Assembly: GCF_001685015.1 (NCBI RefSeq)
Contig: NZ_MAYT01000023.1
Location: 213,791 to 277,790 of the forward strand
Length of the DNA: 64,000 nucleotides
Direction of reading: 5' to 3'
Source: Pseudobacillus wudalianchiensis
GTDB lineage: Bacteria; Bacillota; Bacilli; Bacillales; Domibacillaceae
This document shows positions 45,294 to 51,413 of this stretch, piece by piece (the stretch's first letter is position 1; every line of letters starts with the position of its first letter). The notes beneath the pieces are model-generated. The model was not told where the DNA came from. It did not search any database and worked only from the letters and a program-made list of their open reading frames with translations. A program made the translations under genes and the position numbers.

Positions 45294-45322
45294 ATCATAC
45301 ATATTTTCGCCAATTTAAGCAA
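45294..45322 (-). promoter_or_regulatory. Sigma-A promoter of riboswitch-chemoreceptor transcript
   Basis: The minus strand has TTGCTT (45317-45322), a 17-base spacer and TATGAT (45294-45299). The start of transcription would fall near 45287, about 25 bases before the aptamer. Confidence 0.6.
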
Positions 45323-45404
45323 TTATAACTATTTTATATATTCTGCTTTTTTAGGAGGAATGTTATAATTTAGGTTATATATACTTTAGTCAGGAGGGGT
45401 GTTA

Positions 45405-45980
45405 ATGGAAAACAGAGTAAATAAATCTATATTGCCTGTGGATCACACATTAGAGCAACTGCAAAGAGATATCATTCTAACAACTAAAAAGGGTTTTCCG
45501 ATTTTACTGGCAGGGGCTATCGTCTTTTTGCTATTTGCTTTTCTGCCGTTTTTTCTTCCTATGGATACCATTTACTTAGTATGGGTGTGGGGGCTGAGTG
45601 TGATCTTTCCACTCGGAATTCTTATAGGCAAGCTAGTAAAGGTCAATTTATTAACACGTGATCATCCGTTAGGCATACTAGGCGGCATTATAGCAGCCCC
45701 CCAGGCTTTTTACATTCCTGTCTTCATTATCGTCTATATGCATATCCCCGAGTATCTTCCTTTTGCGATCGGTTTATTAGGAGGCTCTCACTTTTTACCT
45801 TATATGTGGATTTACAAAAGTAAAGCTTACTTATTTGTCACGTTGGGCACTTGTCTTTCCTCGCTCATTTTAGGGGGCTTTTGGATAAACCAGGCTTTTA
45901 TTCTAGTCCCTCTCGCCATCTCCATTGTATACAGCACCGGTGTTCTATTAATTTTTAAAGAATTAAAACTTTTTAAGTAA
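45405..45980 (+). CDS. Integral membrane protein, possibly DUF7010 family
   Basis: The 191-residue product has a soluble start (to about 27) and then about six hydrophobic segments with few charged residues, for example GFPILLAGAIVFLLFAFLPF and LGILGGIIAAPQAFYIPVF. The pattern resembles small DUF7010-type membrane proteins, but I am not certain. The ATG at 45405 is spaced correctly from AGGAGGGG, unlike the GTG at 45399. It is divergent from the riboswitch-chemoreceptor unit and has its own terminator. Confidence 0.75.
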   Translation: MENRVNKSILPVDHTLEQLQRDIILTTKKGFPILLAGAIVFLLFAFLPFFLPMDTIYLVWVWGLSVIFPLGILIGKLVKVNLLTRDHPLGILGGIIAAPQAFYIPVFIIVYMHIPEYLPFAIGLLGGSHFLPYMWIYKSKAYLFVTLGTCLSSLILGGFWINQAFILVPLAISIVYSTGVLLIFKELKLFK

Positions 45981-45995
45981 GCTTCAAAAAGAAAA

Positions 45996-46032
45996 GATTC
46001 AGCCTATGACAACGTGGCTGAACCTTTTTTTT
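45996..46032 (+). terminator. Intrinsic terminator of membrane protein gene
   Basis: TTCAGCC and GGCTGAA pair around an 11-base loop, followed by TTTTTTTT on the plus strand. Confidence 0.85.
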
Positions 46033-46084
46033 AGCAATTCCCTCTTCTATTTTGTTAAATAGAAAAATAATAAATGATTTCATA

Positions 46085-46438
46085 CTATCCTCCAGATTTC
46101 TCTTTCATTCGCTCTGTTACTTCCATAAACCAGTCTTTTTGATTTAAATCAACTGTTAATCTCGCTAGATCAAAAAGCTCCTCTGCTGTTAACTCATCAT
46201 TCATCAGCACTAACTGATGATAACTGTATCTGTGTTCCCCAACCGGCTTGCCGTTTCGAATAACAAAAACAACAGCGCCATGGTAGCTTGCTTCCAATAC
46301 AAACCCGACTGCATTTCTATTTTTAATTTCTACCCAAACGCCTGCTTTATACAAGTGAATGCCCCCATATCCCGCCTTCCGCGAGTTTGTTTTCCCGTCT
46401 AATTCCCGCGACATGATGAGCAGCACAAACGAAAACAT
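46085..46438 (-). CDS. Hypothetical protein, possible C-terminal IDEAL-like segment
   Basis: The product has 117 residues. The middle is beta-rich with a KAGVWVEIKNRNAVGFVLEA strand pair. The end, LTAEELFDLARLTVDLNQ then KDWFMEVTERMKE, vaguely recalls the short IDEAL motif of Bacillus proteins. No ribosome site is clear for the ATG at 46438, and an inner ATG at codon 9 is possible. Function unknown. Confidence 0.55.
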   Translation of the reverse strand: MFSFVLLIMSRELDGKTNSRKAGYGGIHLYKAGVWVEIKNRNAVGFVLEASYHGAVVFVIRNGKPVGEHRYSYHQLVLMNDELTAEELFDLARLTVDLNQKDWFMEVTERMKEKSGG

Positions 46439-46569
46439 TGTTTACACTTATTATATTCAGCTAGCTCTCCCGATGACAACCTAGCTCATATATTTCCTAT
46501 TCCCGTTGAGCAGTAAAGTTATTATAGGTTCTTTCTATCTTGAAGAAAATCTGTGCATTCAAAAAAATA

Positions 46570-46600
46570 ATGGAGATGCATGCTAAAGCTGCATCTCCAT
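46570..46600 (-). terminator. Intrinsic terminator of eutH
   Basis: ATGGAGATGCA and TGCATCTCCAT are perfect complements around a nine-base loop. On the minus strand TATTTTTTTG follows, seven bases after the eutH stop. Confidence 0.9.
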
Positions 46601-46607
46601 AAAAATA

Positions 46608-47873
46608 TTAGCTAGTGGCACCGAGAGGGTTTTCATTAGGATCGGCTGCCTTCTCATTTTTCTTTGCTCTATTTTCTAAATTCTCAATCCGCTCAAGTTC
46701 CAATGCTTTCGGAATCGAAATCCAATAGCAAAGAAGGATGGCTAGAACAGCACCGAGGAATTTACCAGCCATTACGGGAATAATGATCGTCGGCTGGAAA
46801 TTTGCCGGGAAAGCTAATTGGTCACCGATCATCCATCCACCAGAAATAGCGTAGGCGATGGTTAATACTTTATCCTTCGCCGGCATGTCTTTAATGATTT
46901 TAAAAAGGGCCAGCGGGTTAGCTGTTGCCGCAATGACTCCAGCGCTGCCGATGCTGCTTAAACCAAGCAGCTTACCAAAAAATTGTAACGGCTTTGCCAA
47001 ATACTTTTGAATTGCATAGACCATTGGAAAAGCACCTGCTAGCATAATTCCAATATACCCGGCAATTTCAAGCCCTCTAAATTGGTCCTTCGCATCGGCG
47101 ATAATTGGATCGAATCCCCAATGACCGAATATGGCCGTAAATACACCTGTGAAATACTCGACGATTGTACAAGCTAGAACGAGCTTCATCGCTGTGCTCA
47201 TAAACCAGCCGATTGCCATGAATCCTTTGATCATAAGATTAGGAAACATTCGCAAACCGACAGCAATAAAAATCCCAACTGCTGTTAAAGGAATCAAGTT
47301 AATTAAAATAGTGCCAATCGACATAGACAACTGATAAGTTGGCTCGGCTGTCGTACTAATCGTGTCCCGTATTTTTGTCTCTGTCAATGCTAGAATACTT
47401 GTCGTTATGAACACACTAATCGGCACAGTGAGAACACCCGACATCATACCAAGCGCCAAATATTTATGATCGCGTTTTTGCAGCATGGCTAGCGCTACCG
47501 GAATAGTAAAGATAATATGAGGCCCCATAATAATGCCATTCACTGTAGCGATAATCCAATTTTCACGATCACTGGCTAACACATCAGCAAGCTGATAACT
47601 TCCCATGTCACTTGAAATAAGCGTGGTTGCTGCCATCGCCGGATCAGCCCCGATCGCTGAAAAAAGCGGGCCAAAGGCAAATTCAATGAATTTAGATAAG
47701 TACGGAATTGACGCTAATGTGGCGGCAATCGGAATAAAGATCGGACCAATCGTATGAATCCCTTGGATAAACTCCTTCCCCATACCTTCTTCCTCATTAC
47801 GGACAGCAGCAATGGCGCCTATCATAACAAAAGCCATAATAACATAAATAACATAAGTGCCTAAATGCTCCAT
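46608..47873 (-). CDS. eutH: Ethanolamine permease-like protein EutH
   Basis: This 421-residue integral membrane protein of the EutH family has about ten membrane helices and carries neutral ethanolamine in family members. Typical parts are IHTIGPIFIPIAATLASIPY and DMGSYQLADVLASD near the start, and GGWMIGDQLAFPANF near 340. The C-terminal tail is charged. No other eut gene (ammonia-lyase or shell protein) is in this window. ATG 47873 lies six bases after GGAGG, while the ATG at 47879 is too close. A sigma-54-type promoter precedes it. Confidence 0.9.
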   Translation of the reverse strand: MEHLGTYVIYVIMAFVMIGAIAAVRNEEEGMGKEFIQGIHTIGPIFIPIAATLASIPYLSKFIEFAFGPLFSAIGADPAMAATTLISSDMGSYQLADVLASDRENWIIATVNGIIMGPHIIFTIPVALAMLQKRDHKYLALGMMSGVLTVPISVFITTSILALTETKIRDTISTTAEPTYQLSMSIGTILINLIPLTAVGIFIAVGLRMFPNLMIKGFMAIGWFMSTAMKLVLACTIVEYFTGVFTAIFGHWGFDPIIADAKDQFRGLEIAGYIGIMLAGAFPMVYAIQKYLAKPLQFFGKLLGLSSIGSAGVIAATANPLALFKIIKDMPAKDKVLTIAYAISGGWMIGDQLAFPANFQPTIIIPVMAGKFLGAVLAILLCYWISIPKALELERIENLENRAKKNEKAADPNENPLGATS

Positions 47874-47964
47874 AGACATCCTCCCTTTCACTCTAAGTTG
47901 GTTACGTGTAAACTCACATTCCTACGCATGTAAAATAGAAATTTTGACACCGATTTTAAAATAT

Positions 47965-47981
47965 TTGCAATTTTTATGCCA
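47965..47981 (-). promoter_or_regulatory. Sigma-54 (SigL)-type promoter of eutH
   Basis: The minus strand reads TGGCAT-N5-TTGCAA, matching the -24/-12 consensus TGGCAC-N5-TTGCW at all but one position. It lies about 92 bases before the eutH start codon. No strong sigma-A promoter is seen nearby. Confidence 0.65.
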
Positions 47982-48115
47982 TTTTCACAAAAAAGACACT
48001 AATTTGTTAATTATTGTTTTATTTAGGATTTGCAGGGCTTTTGCTTGCTATAAACGGCCCTGTGAATTTAATAAATAAGGATCGGTTATTCAAGAATGAA
48101 ATTTTCAAATGATAA

Positions 48116-48167
48116 ATGAAATTTCATCTTGATCTGAATTTTTTATGAAAAATTGCATAAAAAATGC
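48116..48167 (-). promoter_or_regulatory. Candidate upstream activator sites for eutH
   Basis: ATGAAATTTCAT (48116-48127) is a perfect 12-base palindrome, and GCAT-N5-ATGC (48155-48167) is a second inverted repeat. They lie about 135-190 bases upstream of the sigma-54-type promoter, the usual range for enhancer-binding activators. No activator gene is in the window. Confidence 0.4.
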
Positions 48168-48251
48168 GCTATAACATAATTTTCTTTTACTCGCATTGTG
48201 CCGTTTACAAGATGATGTCCCCAAAGAGTTCGCCCGTTCAAAAACATAAAA

Positions 48252-48276
48252 AGACATGCTAGCATTTAGCACGTCT
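48252..48276 (-). terminator. Terminator copy 1 (distal direct repeat)
   Basis: The minus strand AGACGTGCTA-N4-TAGCATGTCT hairpin is followed by TTTTTATG. It is identical to 48433-48457 and was presumably the original terminator of the fusB-like gene before a repeat element entered. Confidence 0.75.
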
Positions 48277-48432
48277 GAGATTGTAGACAAAGTCTACTTC
48301 ATCTTCCATCAGGCTGATTGAAAACTTTGTCTTTCGAGGCGCTAAACCTGACGAGGAGCGGAGTGACCATGAGGGTCATGAGCACCGCAGTCAGGCGAGC
48401 AACGAAGAAAGCGCGCGTTTGTCAACAGCCTG
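48277..48432 (-). mobile_element. Copy B of the ~156-bp element, flanked by 25-bp direct repeats
   Basis: The insert runs from GAGATTGTAGACAAAG to CAACAGCCTG and is the reverse complement of copy A at 37470-37625. It has no coding capacity. Identical 25-base sequences (48252-48276 and 48433-48457), each a complete terminator hairpin, flank it. That is the pattern of an insertion with target duplication, though 25 bp is long. A MITE-like element moved by a transposase elsewhere is one explanation. Confidence 0.65.
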
Positions 48433-48457
48433 AGACATGCTAGCATTTAGCACGTCT
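48433..48457 (-). terminator. Terminator copy 2 (proximal direct repeat)
   Basis: The same 25-base hairpin as at 48252-48276 lies immediately after the fusB-like stop codon. The U-run is lost because the repeat element follows. Confidence 0.7.
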
Positions 48458-49102
48458 TCATTTATTCAGCCGCTCGATAAAGTCCTGCAGCTTATCCAGT
48501 GACGTTAAATTTTGATTGCATTTTTCACTGTCCTGGCAAATGTAGTTCCCTCTCTTTGTGAAAGTTCCTTTTTCTGTTCTTTTTCCTTTTACTTCTGCAA
48601 TGAACATCCCAATTTCCTCATAGCCATTGCATAGGGCGCAAATTCCTTTTTGATTGGCACTAGTAAAGGTTCCTTGTACTCCTATAAGATTCTCATCAAA
48701 ATACGTTACTAAATATTTTTTATTGGAGCCTTTATCGTGCCATCCAAGGTAGGAAGTCTCCTTTAAATCGATGCTTTCTAAGTCAGGCATTTTTAGTTTT
48801 TTGGCTTTTGGGAACAGTTTTTTAAGGCTCTGTTCTGTTATTTTCTTAAAAGGAATCACATAGGGTTTTAGGCTGGATAAGAATTTTTCTGCCTGTTCTT
48901 TGTTCTCAACTGTCGTGATCGGGCTGAGTAATTGCCGCTGTTCTTCATTTAATTCAGTAAATACTTCAGTTACATTTTCTTCTGCCATTGCCTTTAATGC
49001 CTTCAATACCCCTTCGTGTTGAGCCGCCGTATGCCCATTAACCAGGTTTTTAGCCTGCCTTTTAATTAAATTGTATTGGTCATTCCTTATAAAAGCTTCC
49101 AT
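48458..49102 (-). CDS. FusB/FusC-like elongation factor G-binding protein
   Basis: This 214-residue two-domain protein is of the EF-G-binding family. The N-terminal helical domain begins MEAFIRNDQYNLIKRQ. The C-terminal treble-clef Zn domain has CALCNGYEEIGMF (about 160) and a late CQDSEKCNQN (about 192), giving four cysteines. Family members bind EF-G, free stalled ribosomes and can give fusidic acid tolerance; chromosomal Bacillus copies need not be resistance genes. ATG 49102 follows CAGGAG, so the in-frame codon at 49111 is not used. Confidence 0.9.
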   Translation of the reverse strand: MEAFIRNDQYNLIKRQAKNLVNGHTAAQHEGVLKALKAMAEENVTEVFTELNEEQRQLLSPITTVENKEQAEKFLSSLKPYVIPFKKITEQSLKKLFPKAKKLKMPDLESIDLKETSYLGWHDKGSNKKYLVTYFDENLIGVQGTFTSANQKGICALCNGYEEIGMFIAEVKGKRTEKGTFTKRGNYICQDSEKCNQNLTSLDKLQDFIERLNK

Positions 49103-49243
49103 GTTTCTCACTCCTGTTCGTTCTTCCTCTTACGTTACTCGATTAAGCTGTTTCTTGAAAGGCAAAGAATGATTAGGAAACAAATTCGCCATAAAAAAGC
49201 GCTGATCCTCTTGAAAAGGTCATCAGCGCTGTCAGTTAATAGG

Positions 49244-49507
49244 CTATTTGGAATAGACGATTTTTTTAACCGTTTCGGTTGAGAGATAATACGTATCGGC
49301 CAACTGTTGAATCGGCTCACCGTTTCGAAAAGCTTCTCGAATCGCAGCATTGCGATCATCGATACTTTTTCTTCCTCCAGAACATGAACCCCACTTTTGA
49401 TGCGCCTCTTTCGGTTTCGGAATGTAAATCGTCTCTCCTTGCACATATTTTTGAATCTCGATAATTAATGTTTCTGGTAAAACAGCGGTTGCTTTTACAT
49501 ATTTCAC
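49244..49507 (-). CDS. CD3324-like small DNA-binding protein
   Basis: The 87-residue protein has LPETLIIEIQKYVQGETIYIPK (described here as residues about 9-30) and then a Mor-like HTH segment, DRNAAIREAFRNGEPIQQLA and TYYLSTETVKKIV. It fits the CD3324 family of small putative regulators. The start is GTG 49507 with AGGAGC eight bases upstream; the frame remains open upstream but without a ribosome site. A structured leader with a very short frame lies upstream. Confidence 0.8.
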   Translation of the reverse strand: MKYVKATAVLPETLIIEIQKYVQGETIYIPKPKEAHQKWGSCSGGRKSIDDRNAAIREAFRNGEPIQQLADTYYLSTETVKKIVYSK

Positions 49508-49577
49508 TTTTGCCAGCTCCTTATTTTTTTGAATATCAAATAAGGTGCAAAGCCAAAGGATAGGGCAACTCACTTAG

Positions 49578-49690
49578 GCGATGATTTTAACGAATCACCC
49601 CATGCAAAGTATCGCCTTTCTAACCCCAGGCTTTGCATGAGACGCTGCAAACTTTGGCAATCTGCTCTCAATCGCCATACCATCACCTCC
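49578..49690 (-). other. Hairpin-rich leader upstream of CD3324-like gene
   Basis: CATGCAAAG (49601-49609) and CTTTGCATG (49631-49639) are perfect complements with an inner CCT/AGG. GGCGAT/ATCGCC and GATGATT/AATCACC offer alternative pairings. The element lies about 90-170 bases before the gene start and overlaps a short open frame. It is not a riboswitch I know. Confidence 0.4.
49595..49678 (-). CDS. Very short candidate leader ORF (27 aa)
   Basis: ATG 49678 lies seven bases after GGGGAGG, a strong ribosome site. It opens MAIESRLPKFAASHAKPGVR and then seven more residues before TGA. The peptide is basic. The site is the main support; length and composition prove little. It could be a regulatory leader peptide. 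Confidence 0.3.
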   Translation of the reverse strand: MAIESRLPKFAASHAKPGVRKAILCMG

Positions 49691-49748
49691 CCACTAATTT
49701 ATTGTACTTTCTTTCGATAGTTAGATGCCAGTTTTTCTTTTAAGTTTT

Positions 49749-49910
49749 AGCTCTGTTGTATTTGATTGTTGATTTTCGCTGCAGGCGGACTCTTTCTGCG
49801 GGCGGTCCGTAATCCTTCTCGTCGCATACGCTTCCGCGGAATCTTCCCTGGAGTCGCCGCCTTTCGCTTTAATCAATTATTGAAAAAACAACCTTCACCT
49901 TTAACAAAGC
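49749..49910. repeat. Near-full copy of palindromic dispersed repeat
   Basis: It begins AGCTCTGTTGTATTTG and ends CTTTAACAAAGC, with the same GGCGGACTCTTTCTGCGGGC core start and the GGAGTCGCCGCCTTTCGCTT right half as the copy at 8063. It lies just downstream of the SDR gene stop. Confidence 0.85.
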
Positions 49911-49916
49911 ATCCTT

Positions 49917-50678
49917 TTAATAAGCACTCCAGCCAGCATCTGCTGCAATGGCTACTCCATTAATATAGGCTGATTCATCAGAAGCCAGGAATAACGCAAT
50001 ATTAGCAATATCTTGTGTTGTTCCGGCTTTCGGCATTAAATTCACACCACGTGTGGCGATTTTCATGCCAAACTCATCGACATTCGTCATGCTTGCGGCA
50101 AAGTTCGTTTGAACATGCGCCGGGGCAATGGCATTACAGCGGATATTTTGCGGGCCATATTGAGAAGCGATATTTTTGGTTATCCCTACTACTGCATGCT
50201 TAGCAGCTGTATAAGCTAATCCACCGCGGCCGCCAGTTAAGCCGGCGATAGAGGCCATATTGACGATCGTTCCGCCTCCGTTTTCGATAAACACTGGAAT
50301 CACTTTTCGAAGGGCACGCATTACACCGGTTACGTTAATGTTCATGACACGCTCCCATGTTTCATCTTTTACGTTAGCTGCTGCCTGCATATTGTCACCG
50401 ACGCCAGCATTATTCACTAAAATATCAACCTTGCCGAAAGCCTTTACGGTGTCCTCTACCATTATTGAAATATCTTCTTCATTCGCTATGTTCACCTTTA
50501 CACCGATCGCTTCTTTTCCTAATTCCTTTAATTCTTTTACCGTTTGCTGCAGTGCTTCCTCGTTAAAATCAGCAATTACCACTTTTGCTCCCTCTTTCGC
50601 ATAAGAAAAAGCAATTTCCTTTCCGATACCGGCTGCACTGCCAGTTACGATCGCTACTTTATTTTCAAGACGTCCCAA
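49917..50678 (-). CDS. SDR-family oxidoreductase
   Basis: This 253-residue classical short-chain dehydrogenase has the NAD(P)-binding TGSAAGIGKE (about 12), NNAGVG (about 88), catalytic Ser in VNMASIAGLTG (about 138) and YTAAK (about 155). The C-terminal part ends with GVAIAADAGWSAY. The substrate is not readable; 3-oxoacyl or sugar/alcohol reductases look alike. I favour the TTG at 50678, six bases after GAGGTG, giving MGRLENKVAIVTG; ATG 50687 overlaps the ribosome site. Confidence 0.85.
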   Translation of the reverse strand: MGRLENKVAIVTGSAAGIGKEIAFSYAKEGAKVVIADFNEEALQQTVKELKELGKEAIGVKVNIANEEDISIMVEDTVKAFGKVDILVNNAGVGDNMQAAANVKDETWERVMNINVTGVMRALRKVIPVFIENGGGTIVNMASIAGLTGGRGGLAYTAAKHAVVGITKNIASQYGPQNIRCNAIAPAHVQTNFAASMTNVDEFGMKIATRGVNLMPKAGTTQDIANIALFLASDESAYINGVAIAADAGWSAY

Positions 50679-50813
50679 TATCATCACCTCATCCGCTTTT
50701 TTGATTTATGGATTCTCCACAAAATTCCAATCCAATCACTACAGATAAAGTATAGGTTATCATTTACGTTGAATCAAAGATTGCGATTCGTTAAGCATTC
50801 AGTAAACTAAAAA

Positions 50814-50853
50814 GGCAAACCGGCCACTTCGACAAGCGAAGCGCCAGTTTGCC
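50814..50853 (-). terminator. Intrinsic terminator of the second fdhA operon
   Basis: GGCAAAC/GTTTGCC with inner GGCC and CTTCG/CGAAG pairing form a long stem. On the minus strand TTTTTAG follows, just after the DUF1641 stop. Confidence 0.85.
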
Positions 50854-50858
50854 TTCCT

Positions 50859-51413
50859 TTAATCCAGCCATCCTTTTTTCTTCATAAACATAAATCCCGC
50901 TATAGACAGACCAGCAGTCGCAATCCAGCCTGTTTTGCCTTTTTTTTGCTGCTTTTTCTCTGTTTCCGCGACTCCTTTTAAAAAAGAGAGCAAGAATAGC
51001 AGCGTTTCTTTCCAATTTGTCTTTCCAAGAATCTGAGCGAGGGAGCGGTCCCCTTCACTCCATTGCGCAACCTGATCAAGGCCGCTATTCATTCTTTCGA
51101 TGACAGGTCCAAGTTTTTCGACGTCCAACTGGCCGAGTGTTCCTACTAAAAGCAGGCCATTTTTCAATGTTTTCGCGGCCCCTGGGTTGTCTACTGCTTT
51201 GACAAGCACATCAAGCACTCGGTCGCCTTGGTCGAATAGGCCAACCGCTAAATCCATGCCGCCGCTTTTATACACTTTGTCCAACACATTCATAAGGGCT
51301 TGAAGGGATTCTTTATGTTCGATCAACATCGCTTCGATTTCTTGTAAATCCCGCTGCCGCTGCTCTTCTTCACTTAGTTCCATTCGCCGAACTTGAGTAA
51401 TTGCTTTAGCCAC
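50859..51413 (-). CDS. DUF1641 protein, partner of formate dehydrogenase (copy 2)
   Basis: The 184-residue DUF1641 protein shows [20 protein letters not shown] near residue 20, [19 protein letters not shown] in the middle and [18 protein letters not shown] basic linker follows, then a short hydrophobic C-terminal segment ([19 protein letters not shown]), which copy 1 lacks and which may anchor it to the membrane. Its start overlaps the end of fdhA copy 2 by eight bases, so translation is coupled. Confidence 0.85.
   Translation of the reverse strand: MAKAITQVRRMELSEEEQRQRDLQEIEAMLIEHKESLQALMNVLDKVYKSGGMDLAVGLFDQGDRVLDVLVKAVDNPGAAKTLKNGLLLVGTLGQLDVEKLGPVIERMNSGLDQVAQWSEGDRSLAQILGKTNWKETLLFLLSFLKGVAETEKKQQKKGKTGWIATAGLSIAGFMFMKKKGWLD

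Noticed and set aside
48105-48290. 61-codon minus-strand frame upstream of eutH
   Set aside because: Runs through the terminator and palindromes and has no ribosome site.
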